The notes beneath the pieces are model-generated. The model had not been told where the DNA came from, did not search any database, and saw only the letters and a program-made list of their open reading frames with translations. Both the position numbers and the translations under genes were made by a program. Source: Clostridium_AD frigoriphilum (GTDB lineage Bacteria; Bacillota; Clostridia; Clostridiales; Clostridiaceae). Taken from it: a DNA stretch of 64,000 nucleotides. The number at the start of each line of letters is the position of its first letter. Positions within the stretch are counted from its first letter, which is position 1. Below, piece after piece: positions 50,714 through 60,018 of the stretch. The stretch is from NCBI RefSeq assembly GCF_036541405.1, contig NZ_JAZHFS010000001.1, positions 186,001 to 250,000 on the forward strand. The letters are read 5' to 3'.

Positions 50714-53521
50714 ATGCAAATATTTGAACTCTTTGGTACCATCTTATTAAAAGATACTGGTGTTAGTAAACAATTAGACGATATAGATAAAAAAGGTTCT
50801 CAAACGTCTAAGAGCATGGGGTTAAGTTTTGGTTCCATTGCAGGTGCTGCTTTAAAACTTGGCGCTGTATTAGGCGTTGGTCTTGGAATAAAGGAAATGA
50901 TAACAAGTGCTGCAAAAGGTCAAGAAACCATGGCTCAAATGGATGCTGTATTGAAAAGTACTAATGGAAGTGCTGGAATGACAAAAACAGCATTAGTTGA
51001 CTTAGCTTCTAGTTTAAGCAAAACAACAACATTTAGTGCCGGAACAACTAAAGCTGCTGAAAATTTATTATTAACATTTACAGGGATATCAAGTAAAACC
51101 TTTCCTGATACCATGAAAGCAGCTCAAGATATGAGTACGGTTATGGGAACTGATTTGAATAGTAGTGTAATGTTATTAGGTAAGTCATTAAACAATCCTA
51201 CCGAGGGAATGGGGCGACTTACAAAGAGTGGTGTAACATTTACAGCAGCACAAAAAGAACAGATTACTACAATGCAGAAAGCAGGAGATACGGCAGGAGC
51301 TCAAAAGATTATACTTGCTGAATTAAGTAAAGAATTTGGTGGTAGTGCCGAAGCTGCTGGAAAGACTTTCAATGGTCAAGTAACAATATTAAAAAATGGA
51401 TTGATTGGAATGGGTGCAAGTATAGGAAGCACAGTTATTCCTTATTTAACGCAATTTATTACAGCCGTAAATACTAATATGCCTAAAATTAAACAAGTAT
51501 TAACAGATGTGATAAGCGCAATTGTACCTAAATTTCAAGAGTGGATAAAGTTAATTATACAGATTGCTCAAGAACTATTGCCTTCTTTTGGGACTTCGTT
51601 AACCGGGGTTAAAGGTAAAACGGATATCTTTAAAACTGCATTAAATGGTATTACGACTGTATTGACATTTTTAAAAGATAATATAGGACTTGTAAAAACA
51701 GGGCTAGCAGCATTAGGGGTAGTATGGTTACTTCATACAGGGTATATAATAGCTTGTAATACAGCAATGGCAGCACAGAAAATAGCACAAGCAGCTAACA
51801 TATTAATGAACGGAACAGATGCGACAACTACAGGTATATCAACTGTAGCAAGAATAGCGAATACAGTGGCAACTGGTGCATGGAATGTTGTAACAACCAT
51901 TGCAACAGGAATAACAAAAGGTGTAGTAATAGCACAAGAAGCACTAAATGCAGCTTGGTTAGCTAATCCGATAGGTATTGTGATAGCTTTAATAGTTGCT
52001 TTAGTGGCTGGATTGGTAGTCTTATTTGAAAATAATAAAACTTTCCATGATTTTGTAATAGCTTCATGGACTTTAATTAAACAAGTTGTTGGAGATTCCG
52101 TTACAGCTGTAGTTGGATTTTTTACAAGTCTAGGAACTTCGGCAAGTGCTACATGGGAAGGTATTAAAACGGGAATCACAGATTTTTTAACAGCGGTAGG
52201 AACTTTCTTTAGTGATAGTTGGAATACTATAAAAACTACCACAGAGACCGTATGGAATGGAATTAAGGATTTTTTTAAGACTGTTTGGGATGGAATTAAC
52301 ACTATTTTCACAACCATTGTTACTACAGTTATTACATTTGTAAATGATAAATTTGGTTGGCTTGAGGATGGTATAAAAACTATATTTAATGCGGTTAAAG
52401 ATTTCTTTGTTACTATTTGGGATGCAATTAAAACTGTATTTTTAGGTGTTATTCTATTAATCTTGGATTTAGTAAGTGGTAACTTTGATAAGCTTCAATC
52501 AGATGCAGTTACTTTGTTTAATAAATTGAAAGATGATTTTCAACAAATTTGGAATGACATAAAAACTGTGTTTACTACAGTAATTAATCTTATAGCAGAG
52601 TTTGTTAGAACAACTTTCACTAAAATAATTGATGATGCAAAGACTATATGGAATGCATTTAAAGATTTTCTTACGACGTTATGGACTACCATAAAAACTG
52701 ATGTTACTACTGGATGGACTAATGTTAAAACAGAAATTGCTAAATTAATTAAAGATATAATAGATGGTGCAAAAACTGTTTGGAATGCATTTAAAGATTT
52801 CTTGGTAACATTTTGGACTGATTTAAAAACTAACGCAACGACTGGCTGGAATGCTTTAAAAGACGCAGTAATCACAGTATGCAAAGACATAATTCAAGGC
52901 GCAAAAGATATATGGAATGGTCTACTTGACTGGTTTAGAGAGTTACCAGGTAAATTAAAAACTATTGGTTCAGATATGTTCACTTCAATGAAAAATGGGA
53001 TTAGTTCAGTAATAGGAACTATTAAAACCACAGTTGTTGATGGAGTTACAAAAGCTATAGACTGGCTAAAAGCATTACCAGGGCAAGCATTAATATGGGG
53101 CTCTGATTTTATACAGGGATTTGTAGACGGAATTACAGCAAAGGCAAATGCACTTTTAAAATCAGTTGAAAATATAGCTAATAGTATTAGAGGAATGTTA
53201 CATTTCAGTACACCAGACTACGGCCCACTTGCGGACTACGAAACATGGATGCCTGATTTTATGGAAGGTATGGCAAAAGGTATAGATACTAATAAATTTA
53301 AAGTAATAGACTCTATAAAAGGTTTAACAAATGATATGAAAGTTAATGCTAGCGTGGTAGGTGGAATTACAACAAAGAGGGAAAATACCAGTGCCGTTGC
53401 AAGTGATGATAAGTCAAAAGGTGATGTATATGTAATTATAAATAGTCCAACGCCGGTAAGTCCATCCGAAATAGCAAGGCAGGTAAAAAGAACACAGAGA
53501 GAACTAGCATTACAATTTTGA
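50714..53521 (+). CDS. tail tape measure protein
   Basis: A 935-residue protein. The N-terminal third has TMP-family features (MAQMDAVLKSTNGSAGMTKT, LTKSGVTFTAAQKEQITTMQ, KAGDTAGAQKIIL). The middle has hydrophobic segments (IGIVIALIVALVAGLVVLF) that may insert in the host membrane. Next come repeats of a TVWNxxKDFFxTxWxxIKT type, then a C-terminal block GMLHFSTPDYGPLADYETWM. It sets tail length and forms the DNA passage. RBS GGGAGG. Confidence 0.94.
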   Translation: MQIFELFGTILLKDTGVSKQLDDIDKKGSQTSKSMGLSFGSIAGAALKLGAVLGVGLGIKEMITSAAKGQETMAQMDAVLKSTNGSAGMTKTALVDLASSLSKTTTFSAGTTKAAENLLLTFTGISSKTFPDTMKAAQDMSTVMGTDLNSSVMLLGKSLNNPTEGMGRLTKSGVTFTAAQKEQITTMQKAGDTAGAQKIILAELSKEFGGSAEAAGKTFNGQVTILKNGLIGMGASIGSTVIPYLTQFITAVNTNMPKIKQVLTDVISAIVPKFQEWIKLIIQIAQELLPSFGTSLTGVKGKTDIFKTALNGITTVLTFLKDNIGLVKTGLAALGVVWLLHTGYIIACNTAMAAQKIAQAANILMNGTDATTTGISTVARIANTVATGAWNVVTTIATGITKGVVIAQEALNAAWLANPIGIVIALIVALVAGLVVLFENNKTFHDFVIASWTLIKQVVGDSVTAVVGFFTSLGTSASATWEGIKTGITDFLTAVGTFFSDSWNTIKTTTETVWNGIKDFFKTVWDGINTIFTTIVTTVITFVNDKFGWLEDGIKTIFNAVKDFFVTIWDAIKTVFLGVILLILDLVSGNFDKLQSDAVTLFNKLKDDFQQIWNDIKTVFTTVINLIAEFVRTTFTKIIDDAKTIWNAFKDFLTTLWTTIKTDVTTGWTNVKTEIAKLIKDIIDGAKTVWNAFKDFLVTFWTDLKTNATTGWNALKDAVITVCKDIIQGAKDIWNGLLDWFRELPGKLKTIGSDMFTSMKNGISSVIGTIKTTVVDGVTKAIDWLKALPGQALIWGSDFIQGFVDGITAKANALLKSVENIANSIRGMLHFSTPDYGPLADYETWMPDFMEGMAKGIDTNKFKVIDSIKGLTNDMKVNASVVGGITTKRENTSAVASDDKSKGDVYVIINSPTPVSPSEIARQVKRTQRELALQF

Positions 53522-53537
53522 AAGGAGAGTGATTTAG

Positions 53538-54404
53538 ATTAAAACTTTAACATATATTAATAGCAATGGGGTGGAGTTAGTTTTAACTAATTCAGCCCCT
53601 TTTGTTTTAAGTTCTTTTGATATTTCCAATGACGTTAATATTTACAATTCAAAGGGCGTGAACCAAGATGGTGCCAATTATTTAGGGAATACCTTAGATA
53701 TAAAAGATATCTCTTTAGAGGTTGCTATTATGTCAAATAACTTTGAAGAAGCTGCTAATTATAGGAATCTTTTTAATAAAGTATTTAACCCTAAAATAGG
53801 TGAGGGATACCTAGTTTACAAAGACGAATTAAAAGAAAGAAAAATAAAGTGTGTTATAAATAAATTGCCATACTTTGATAAGGATAGTGATGCAACATTA
53901 CAAACTTGTTTGATATCGTTAACTGCTAATTACCCATTTTGGAATGATTTATTAGAATCCAAGGAAGAAATTGCATTATGGAAAGGTGATTTTAGTTTTC
54001 CTTTAAAAATAACAAGTGCTGGGATTAAATTTGGGCATAGAGAGCCTTCTTTAATTGTTAATGTGCTTAATACCGGTGATGTAGAGTGTGGAATGAGAGT
54101 TGAATTTAAAGCACTTGCTACACTCACTAATCCTAGTATTTTAAATGTTAATAACCAAGAATATATTAAAATAAATAAGACAATGGTAGCTGGAGAAGTT
54201 ATAGCAGTTAGCACTTATTTGGGTAGCAAAAAAATAACAAGCACATTAAATGGAGTAGTTTCAAATGCTTTCAATTATATAGATTTTCAATCGACGTTTC
54301 TACAGCTTGATGTAGGAGATAATTTATTTAGGTATAATGCAGACACCAATTTAGATAATTTAGAGGTAAGCATATATTATCAACCTCAGTATTTGGGGGT
54401 GTAA
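53538..54404 (+). CDS. distal tail protein (Dit-like), apparent ATT start
   Basis: A 288-residue protein of the siphovirus distal tail family, hub between tube and tip. The conserved N-terminus KTLTYINSNGVELVLTNSAP begins at codon two if the start is ATT at 53538. That codon directly follows an in-frame TAG and lies nine bases after AAAGGAG. The first standard start, GTG at 53571, would cut off this conserved strand and has no ribosome binding site. Confidence 0.82.
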   Translation: MKTLTYINSNGVELVLTNSAPFVLSSFDISNDVNIYNSKGVNQDGANYLGNTLDIKDISLEVAIMSNNFEEAANYRNLFNKVFNPKIGEGYLVYKDELKERKIKCVINKLPYFDKDSDATLQTCLISLTANYPFWNDLLESKEEIALWKGDFSFPLKITSAGIKFGHREPSLIVNVLNTGDVECGMRVEFKALATLTNPSILNVNNQEYIKINKTMVAGEVIAVSTYLGSKKITSTLNGVVSNAFNYIDFQSTFLQLDVGDNLFRYNADTNLDNLEVSIYYQPQYLGV

Positions 54405-54407
54405 TAG

Positions 54408-55511
54408 ATGGAAATCTATATATTTAATAGAAGACTAGAGTTTCAAGGTATACTAGACAACTTCACATCTCTCAGGTGGGTACGTAGATACTTAAAGTGT
54501 GGTGAGTTTGAATTAAATTGTGATTCAACTCCTGAAAGTTTAAATTTATTAGCAAGAGAAAATATTATTTACAAAAAAGGTGACACTGAAGCAGGTTATA
54601 TTGAGTTTAGAAACTTAAAACAAGATATAGAAGGCAAAGAAGTATTAATTATCAAAGGAAAGTTTTTAACAGGATATTTGAATCGTAGAATTATATGGGG
54701 AACAGAGATATTAAATGTTACAACTGAGGTAGCAATGAGAACATTAGTTAACAAAAATGGTGTAGCTCCAGTTGATCCAAATAGGATCATTCCTAAATTA
54801 ATGTTAGGTACCATAAAAAACTATACGGAAAAAGTAGATTATCAGGTGTCTTATGCAAATTTAGCAGAGGAACTTGAATGTTTATCCAATGTAAGTAATT
54901 TGGGGCATAGAATCACATTTGATATTACAAATAGAAAACTTGAATTAGATGTTTATAAAGGAATTGACAGAAGTGTGAATCAATCTATTAATCCCAGATG
55001 TATTTTTGCTAAGGAGTTTGAGAATATACTTGAACAGGAATATGTAGATAGTCTAAATAATTACAAGAATCTAGCTTTAATTGGGGGTATTGGCGAAGGT
55101 GCCGAAAGAAAACTTGTTACAGTTGGGAGTTCAAGTGGACTTGACAGATTTGAAATATTTGCAGACCAAAAGAGCTTATCAAATACAGAGGATATTGGTG
55201 GCGTTTCAACAACCATGTCTGATGCAGATTATACCCTTTTATTAATTGGAAAAGGTAATGAGACTCTAGCAGAAACATTAGAAATACAGACATTTGACAG
55301 TAAAATCAATTCTAACAGTAATTTAACTTATAAAATTGATTTTGATTTGGGCGATATAGTTACTTATGTCAGTAAAAAATGGGGACTAACCATAGATAGC
55401 AGAATAACAGAGGTAGAAGAAGTATATGAGGAGGCAGGGCCACAGATTAATATTACTTTTGGAAACAATATCCCTACACTTATAGATAAAATTAAAAGAT
55501 TAGTAAAGTAG
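54408..55511 (+). CDS. tail-tip protein (siphovirus ReqiPepy6 gp37-like)
   Basis: A 367-residue tail protein with the gp37-like family pattern: EIYIFNRRLEFQGILDNFTS, LRWVRRYLKCGEFELNCDST, YIEFRNLKQDIEGKEVLIIKG, YKIDFDLGDIVTYVSKKWG. It likely forms the tail-associated hub below Dit. Starts three bases after the Dit stop. Confidence 0.85.
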   Translation: MEIYIFNRRLEFQGILDNFTSLRWVRRYLKCGEFELNCDSTPESLNLLARENIIYKKGDTEAGYIEFRNLKQDIEGKEVLIIKGKFLTGYLNRRIIWGTEILNVTTEVAMRTLVNKNGVAPVDPNRIIPKLMLGTIKNYTEKVDYQVSYANLAEELECLSNVSNLGHRITFDITNRKLELDVYKGIDRSVNQSINPRCIFAKEFENILEQEYVDSLNNYKNLALIGGIGEGAERKLVTVGSSSGLDRFEIFADQKSLSNTEDIGGVSTTMSDADYTLLLIGKGNETLAETLEIQTFDSKINSNSNLTYKIDFDLGDIVTYVSKKWGLTIDSRITEVEEVYEEAGPQINITFGNNIPTLIDKIKRLVK

Positions 55512-55526
55512 AAAGGGTGTGATAAC

Positions 55527-57173
55527 TTGGAAAAATCAAGTTTTTTTAATAGTGTTGGTGATGATAGAGTATACCAAGCGAGTGATTTTGCAGCTTATTT
55601 TAATAGCTTAATTACTAATGGTGTATTCCCTAATCCTAGTACGAATTTACAGATTATATCTAATAACAATATGACAGTTACTATTAAGGCGGGTAAGGCT
55701 TGGATTAATGGTTATGTATACATTAATGATAGTGATTTAATATTGCCTATATCAGTGGCTGATGGTGTATTAAAAAGAATAGATAGGATTGTAATACAGT
55801 TTAACACGATAAATAGAAATATTACTGCTAAAGTTAAGAAAGGTACATTTGCAAGTACACCAGTTGCGCTAGATTTACAGAGAGATGCAGATGCATATGA
55901 ACTGGGTATAGCAGATATATTAATTAGTAATGGTGCAACAACCATAATTCAGGCTAGTATAACGGATTTAAGAATGAATACTATTTATTGTGGTTGGGTT
56001 AATAGTTTAATCCAAGTAGATACTACTGCGATATTTAATCAATATCAGGCATGGTACACATCACAACAAAATGTTTATAATACAGATTTTACATCATGGA
56101 CAGTTGCTAAAAAGGCAGCTTATGATGAGTGGTACACAACTACGACTAATGGTTATGCAACAGCTATGACATTAAACGAAACACAATTTAAAATTGATTT
56201 TGAAGCATGGTTTGCTACTGTACAAAATCAACTGAATGGAGATATTGCAGGTAATTTAACTAATGCAATTAATGCTCTTGCTGGCACTGGGAGAACTACA
56301 GAAACAGTTAAAGGAAATGCTGCAGCACTTGCGTTGCACTTGACTGATAACATAATGCAATTTGCGACTAAAGTTGATAAAACAGATTACGTAAGAAGTG
56401 GCTCATATGGAGTTACGACAGGTACTTCAACAGCATATGAAATAACACTAAACCCTATGCCTACAACGTATGTAGATGGTATGCAACTCATAATATTACC
56501 ACATGTAACCAGTGGTGCAATTCCAACTCTTAATGTAAATGGATTAGGTGCTTTAACTATATTAAAACAAGATGGAACTGCATTAATTGCAGGAGATATT
56601 ATTATAAATAAACCGCTTGGATTAGTGAGGGTAGGAAGCAATTTTTTTATTCGTAGTTCCAGTGGAGGTAGCAATATTAAAAGTATTCAACGTGGCAGTG
56701 TTACATTAACCACAACTACAAGCTTAGTTACTATATCTCCTATAAATATTGCAAACTCTATTGTACGAGTATTTGGTCAACCCGATTATGGGGATAGAGG
56801 TACTTCCTTTAATATTAGTGGTACCATTACTAGTCCAACAACGGTTATGATTACTCGTGGTGGGACTGAAGTTTCAGTTAACATTAAATGGGAAGTTATT
56901 GAGTTCAACAATGTAAAGAATAAACAAACTGGTATCTTTTCCAAAAATGCAACTCAAACAATAATACCTAATAACACCTATGTGGTAAATATAGCTAGTA
57001 TTAACATTTCTAAATCAATGTTATTTTGTAGTCTATATCAAACTCAAAACAATGAAGGCTATTATTATACGATTCAATATGAAATCACCAATGCAACAAC
57101 AATATCATTTACTATTGTTGGTCCGTATAATGCAAATATCAACATTGTTTGGCAAGTAATAGAATTTAATTAG
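55527..57173 (+). CDS. baseplate / receptor-binding protein
   Basis: A 548-residue tail-tip protein. The N-terminal 150 residues match upper baseplate proteins (DRVYQASDFAAYFNSLITNG, VKAGKAWINGYVYIN-type, YELGIADILISNG). A helical shoulder rich in Trp and Tyr follows. The C-terminal 150 residues contain two related beta modules ending IKWEVIEFN and IVWQVIEFN, probably the receptor-binding heads. TTG start at 55527, RBS AAAGGGTGTG. Confidence 0.8.
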   Translation: MEKSSFFNSVGDDRVYQASDFAAYFNSLITNGVFPNPSTNLQIISNNNMTVTIKAGKAWINGYVYINDSDLILPISVADGVLKRIDRIVIQFNTINRNITAKVKKGTFASTPVALDLQRDADAYELGIADILISNGATTIIQASITDLRMNTIYCGWVNSLIQVDTTAIFNQYQAWYTSQQNVYNTDFTSWTVAKKAAYDEWYTTTTNGYATAMTLNETQFKIDFEAWFATVQNQLNGDIAGNLTNAINALAGTGRTTETVKGNAAALALHLTDNIMQFATKVDKTDYVRSGSYGVTTGTSTAYEITLNPMPTTYVDGMQLIILPHVTSGAIPTLNVNGLGALTILKQDGTALIAGDIIINKPLGLVRVGSNFFIRSSSGGSNIKSIQRGSVTLTTTTSLVTISPINIANSIVRVFGQPDYGDRGTSFNISGTITSPTTVMITRGGTEVSVNIKWEVIEFNNVKNKQTGIFSKNATQTIIPNNTYVVNIASINISKSMLFCSLYQTQNNEGYYYTIQYEITNATTISFTIVGPYNANINIVWQVIEFN

Positions 57174-57188
57174 GAGGGAAATATATAT

Positions 57189-57488
57189 ATGAAAATTTAT
57201 GCAGTATTAAATGGAAATAATATATGTACTGGAATTAGTCAATTAAGCGGTGAAGTAATTCAAGCAGATATGATTGAAATATCTTCACCAGATATGAGCT
57301 ATATGTGGAAGAAATATGAAGGTGGTGTTTGGAGTGCGGAAACATTTGAACCGGTTACAACTGCTCCAATAAATGATTTTGATCAACTAAAATTGGATAA
57401 TGAACAGTTAAAAGCAAATTCAGTAGACACTAATCAAATGCTTTCAGATTTTATGGATTATGTAACACCATTACTTCCACAAGAATAA
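57189..57488 (+). CDS. small tail accessory protein
   Basis: A 99-residue protein, beta-rich first half (MKIYAVLNGNNICTGISQLS, MWKKYEGGVWS) and a helical second half (FDQLKLDNEQLKANSVDTNQ). It resembles short proteins that follow receptor-binding genes and may be a fibre chaperone. RBS GGAGGG. Confidence 0.6.
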   Translation: MKIYAVLNGNNICTGISQLSGEVIQADMIEISSPDMSYMWKKYEGGVWSAETFEPVTTAPINDFDQLKLDNEQLKANSVDTNQMLSDFMDYVTPLLPQE

Positions 57489-57508
57489 TTTTTTAGGAGG
57501 CTTTATCA

Positions 57509-58279
57509 ATGACAGAATCAATAGTAAATGCATCAGCAGTAACAATATTACCATTTAGAGTAGTTCCATATGTAAGAGCAATATATGCGAATGATACCAA
57601 TAGACTTACAACTAGAGATGGCTATCCAGGTGTAGCTGCAGGATATTATGAAGCAGTAAAAATTTATGCAGCAACAGGACTTGTAAATGGTGCACCCTAT
57701 ATAAAAACCTTCGCAGGATATACAAAAGAACAGATAGCCTTAGCACTAGCAAGTGGATGGCTTACACAACAGGAGCACGATGAAACTGTAAACCAAATGC
57801 CATCAGTTATACAAACACCTGCAGCACCAACTGTAACACTTGATGATATAAATAATATTATCATAGGTATAAATTCAACAATGGAATATGCAATTAATGG
57901 GGTTGCGAGTTATACGGTCTACAATGCAACCACACCACCAAACTTAAAAGGAGATAATACTGTAAATGTTAGAATTTCCGCAATTGAGGGTGTAAATAAT
58001 GCTAGTTTAGATACTACCTTAGTATTTACTGTTAATTCAGTAACACCAGATGCTCCACTGGTAACTATGGATGATGTTGAAAATAAAGTGATTGGAATGG
58101 GCGTAGGTATGGAATTTTCAATAGATAATTCAGCATACGTAGCATATGATCCAATAACATTTGATATGTTAGATTTTAGCGGAGAACATACTTTATTAGT
58201 AAGAGTTGCATCAGAAGGAGTAAACCCTGTAAGTCTTGATACAACGCTAGTTTTTACTACTAACGTTGTTACGTCTTAG
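57509..58279 (+). CDS. tail fibre-like protein with DUF4073-type repeats
   Basis: A 256-residue protein. The N-terminal about 105 residues are a globular domain (VPYVRAIYANDTNRLTTRDG, YTKEQIALALASGWLTQQEH). Then come two 70-residue repeats with VTLDDINNIIIGINSTMEYA and VTMDDVENKVIGMGVGMEFS as starts and SLDTTLVFT as ends, typical of DUF4073-like surface repeats. A third repeat remains out of frame downstream (58282-58407), so the protein is probably shortened. RBS AGGAGG. Confidence 0.75.
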   Translation: MTESIVNASAVTILPFRVVPYVRAIYANDTNRLTTRDGYPGVAAGYYEAVKIYAATGLVNGAPYIKTFAGYTKEQIALALASGWLTQQEHDETVNQMPSVIQTPAAPTVTLDDINNIIIGINSTMEYAINGVASYTVYNATTPPNLKGDNTVNVRISAIEGVNNASLDTTLVFTVNSVTPDAPLVTMDDVENKVIGMGVGMEFSIDNSAYVAYDPITFDMLDFSGEHTLLVRVASEGVNPVSLDTTLVFTTNVVTS

Positions 58280-58281
58280 GA

Positions 58282-58407
58282 ATATATGATGAAACAACAT
58301 TTAGTGCTATAGACTTTAGCGGAAAACATACTTTATTAATAAGAGTTGCTGCAGAGGGGATTAATCCAGTAAGTGAAGATACTACATTAACATTTATGAC
58401 AAACTAA
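58282..58407 (+). pseudogene. out-of-frame remnant of a third DUF4073-type repeat
   Basis: Read in the -1 frame relative to the gene just upstream, this stretch encodes DFSGKHTLLIRVAAEGINPV then a SEDTTLTF end, clearly homologous to the second repeat (DFSGEHTLLVRVASEGVNPV). The first half of the repeat is missing, so a deletion joined the end of repeat two to the middle of repeat three and shifted the frame. Confidence 0.8.
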
Positions 58408-58410
58408 TAT

Positions 58411-58456
58411 AAAGGGCAGAATAGAAGCTTAATAGGCTTTTTTATTTTGCCTTTTA
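58411..58456 (+). terminator. terminator of the tail operon
   Basis: Outer arms AAAGGGCAGAATA and TATTTTGCCTTTT enclose an inner AAGC/GCTT stem; the site follows the repeat remnant by three bases. The gap to the next gene (58457-58604) shows no other feature. Confidence 0.7.
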
Positions 58457-58604
58457 TTAAACATTAGAATTATAGTAGTATGCTATAAAGATAATCACAT
58501 TTATCTCCGATATATGAAGTAAGAGTTTATTTCTAAAAGGCGAGAAATATGAAATGAATTGTTACTCTTAAAATTTATAACAAATGTGGATGGAGGTGTT
58601 CTAA

Positions 58605-59189
58605 ATATCAATTGAAAGCAGAATTAAGATTTTAAGGAGGGACAAAGAGAGACGAATGGCTAATAATAAATGGCATGCTGCGCTAGTTATGTACGTTAAA
58701 TATTGTTTTTTAACATTGTTTGGATTGATAGCTATGATAGTGTTTACTATAGCGATTGTAACAGAGACTTTTAATGTAAATACTGTATTTACACATTTTT
58801 TATCAGAGAATTTTACTTTTAGTACATTAACAAATATCGCTTCAGTAACATTTAATATATATTTTGAAATACTAAGTAAATATGCTAATATTTTAGTTCC
58901 TATGGTTGCCATTGACTTATCTGTATATTCAGCATGTAAAAATAATGAGATTACCAGAATAAATGAGTATTCACATAATTTATTTAAGTGGACAACTATT
59001 GCTGGAGTTACAGCTTTGTTTTTTATGGTAATGCTAGGATACACTGATGGGTTTATAAGCCTTTATGCACCAGGACTAAATTTGTACAAAAATAACATAA
59101 AACAGGGATTCTTAATATTTGTGATATTAATGGCTGGTATTAAAGGTTTCCCTATTTACTTCGCACGAAAAAATAAAAAAATAGGATAA
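58605..59189 (+). CDS. membrane protein with four predicted helices, possible ATA start
   Basis: If started at ATA 58605 (GGAGGTG six bases upstream) the product has 194 residues with a basic head (SIESRIKILRRDKERRMANN); from ATG 58656 it has 177 but a poorly spaced site. Helices: YCFLTLFGLIAMIVFTIAIV, NILVPMVAIDLSVYSA region, TIAGVTALFFMVMLGY and GFLIFVILMAGIKGF. No family recognised. Its place between tail and lysis genes suggests phage envelope cargo. Confidence 0.6.
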   Translation: MSIESRIKILRRDKERRMANNKWHAALVMYVKYCFLTLFGLIAMIVFTIAIVTETFNVNTVFTHFLSENFTFSTLTNIASVTFNIYFEILSKYANILVPMVAIDLSVYSACKNNEITRINEYSHNLFKWTTIAGVTALFFMVMLGYTDGFISLYAPGLNLYKNNIKQGFLIFVILMAGIKGFPIYFARKNKKIG

Positions 59190-59267
59190 TAACCCAACAT
59201 AACTAAGAGGACTTAACCAGCCCCCTTAGTTAATTGAAAAATAAAATCAATGGATGATAATTAAATT

Positions 59268-59465
59268 TTAAAGACTATTTGGAGAATCAGAATAAATGGG
59301 ACATGGTTTTAAATCGCATCCCTTAGAATTACTTTTTTCACAGCGATAATTACCTCTTTTATAATATGTTCTAGGATCTCCAGCCATGTTTACTTCAGTG
59401 TAGGTAATTTCAATTGAACCTTCAGTTTCATACTTAGGACATAAACCTGAAAAATCTTTTTCCAC
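59268..59465 (-). CDS. antisense small Cys-rich protein (moron 1)
   Basis: A 65-residue protein with four Cys (CPKY, RCEKSNSKGC, CPIY) likely to bind zinc. Encoded against the late genes. GTG at 59465 with GGAGGTGG six bases before. Its upstream region is the left copy of a 117-bp repeat, so it probably has its own promoter and is expressed in the lysogen. Function unknown. Confidence 0.65.
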   Translation of the reverse strand: MEKDFSGLCPKYETEGSIEITYTEVNMAGDPRTYYKRGNYRCEKSNSKGCDLKPCPIYSDSPNSL

Positions 59466-59478
59466 TATTACCACCTCC

Positions 59479-59595
59479 TTTTGGTGATAGTATTCTACAA
59501 AAATATGTAAAACCCTTTAAAACTATACAAAAAATTGAATAATTAATAACTAAGGACACCTGAGAGGGTGTCCTTTCTAATGTAAAAAATATTAA
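59479..59595. repeat. 117-bp direct repeat, copy A (antisense promoter plus sense hairpin)
   Basis: From TTTTGGTGATAGTATTC to TAATGTAAAAAATATTAA this segment is nearly identical to 60019-60134. It contains a strong hairpin AAGGACACC/GGGTGTCCTT (59552-59575) with T-run on the plus strand. On the minus strand it has TTGTAT, 17 bases, then CATATT, a possible promoter for the antisense gene at 59268-59465. Confidence 0.85.
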
Positions 59596-59608
59596 AGAGA
59601 GGTGAAAC

Positions 59609-59764
59609 ATGATGAAAGTAAAAAAATGTGATGAAGAAAAGAAAGCTATATCAAAAACTATAATTGGAATACTTACATCTAATGAATTGAGCTATTCAGA
59701 GGCAACAGAAGTGCTTGAGATAGCTCAAACCAAATTAGAAAATTGTAAAGTCAATATTAATTAA
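59609..59764 (+). CDS. small hypothetical protein between the two cassettes
   Basis: A 51-residue helical protein (CDEEKKAISKTIIGILTSNE, LSYSEATEVLEIAQTKLE). RBS AGAGAGGTG. This kind of short helical protein recurs in Firmicute phages. Its last four bases overlap the end of the convergent antisense gene. Confidence 0.6.
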   Translation: MMKVKKCDEEKKAISKTIIGILTSNELSYSEATEVLEIAQTKLENCKVNIN

Positions 59765-59997
59765 TCAAAATCCATATTAGGATCATTAGAGTATACAATT
59801 GTAATAAGCCCCTGTTCTTTATTGATATCACAAATAGAATCTTTAGAATTAATTGAAACATCATCACTTGAGTCAATTGAAATTGTAGCAATCTTTAATG
59901 AGTTAAACTCAACCATAACTTTATCTTCACTTGACCATAAAGTGTAGTTAGAAGTAAAAACCCTTATTATCCAAGAACCTAATTTTAGTTCGCGCAT
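59761..59997 (-). CDS. antisense small protein (moron 2)
   Basis: A 78-residue, probably all-beta protein (KLGSWIIRVFTSNYTLWSSE, VMVEFNSLKIATISIDSSDD) with acidic C-terminus. ATG at 59997 with GGAGGTG upstream. Preceded on its own strand by copy B of the repeat. Not homologous to moron 1, yet packaged with the same flanks. Function unknown. Confidence 0.65.
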   Translation of the reverse strand: MRELKLGSWIIRVFTSNYTLWSSEDKVMVEFNSLKIATISIDSSDDVSINSKDSICDINKEQGLITIVYSNDPNMDFD

Positions 59998-60018
59998 AGT
60001 TAGCACCTCCTTTTTATC

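Noticed and set aside
51733..52317. A 194-codon minus-strand frame inside the tape measure gene
   Set aside because: The tape measure frame is complete and well supported; the antisense product is repetitive and hydrophobic with no start site.
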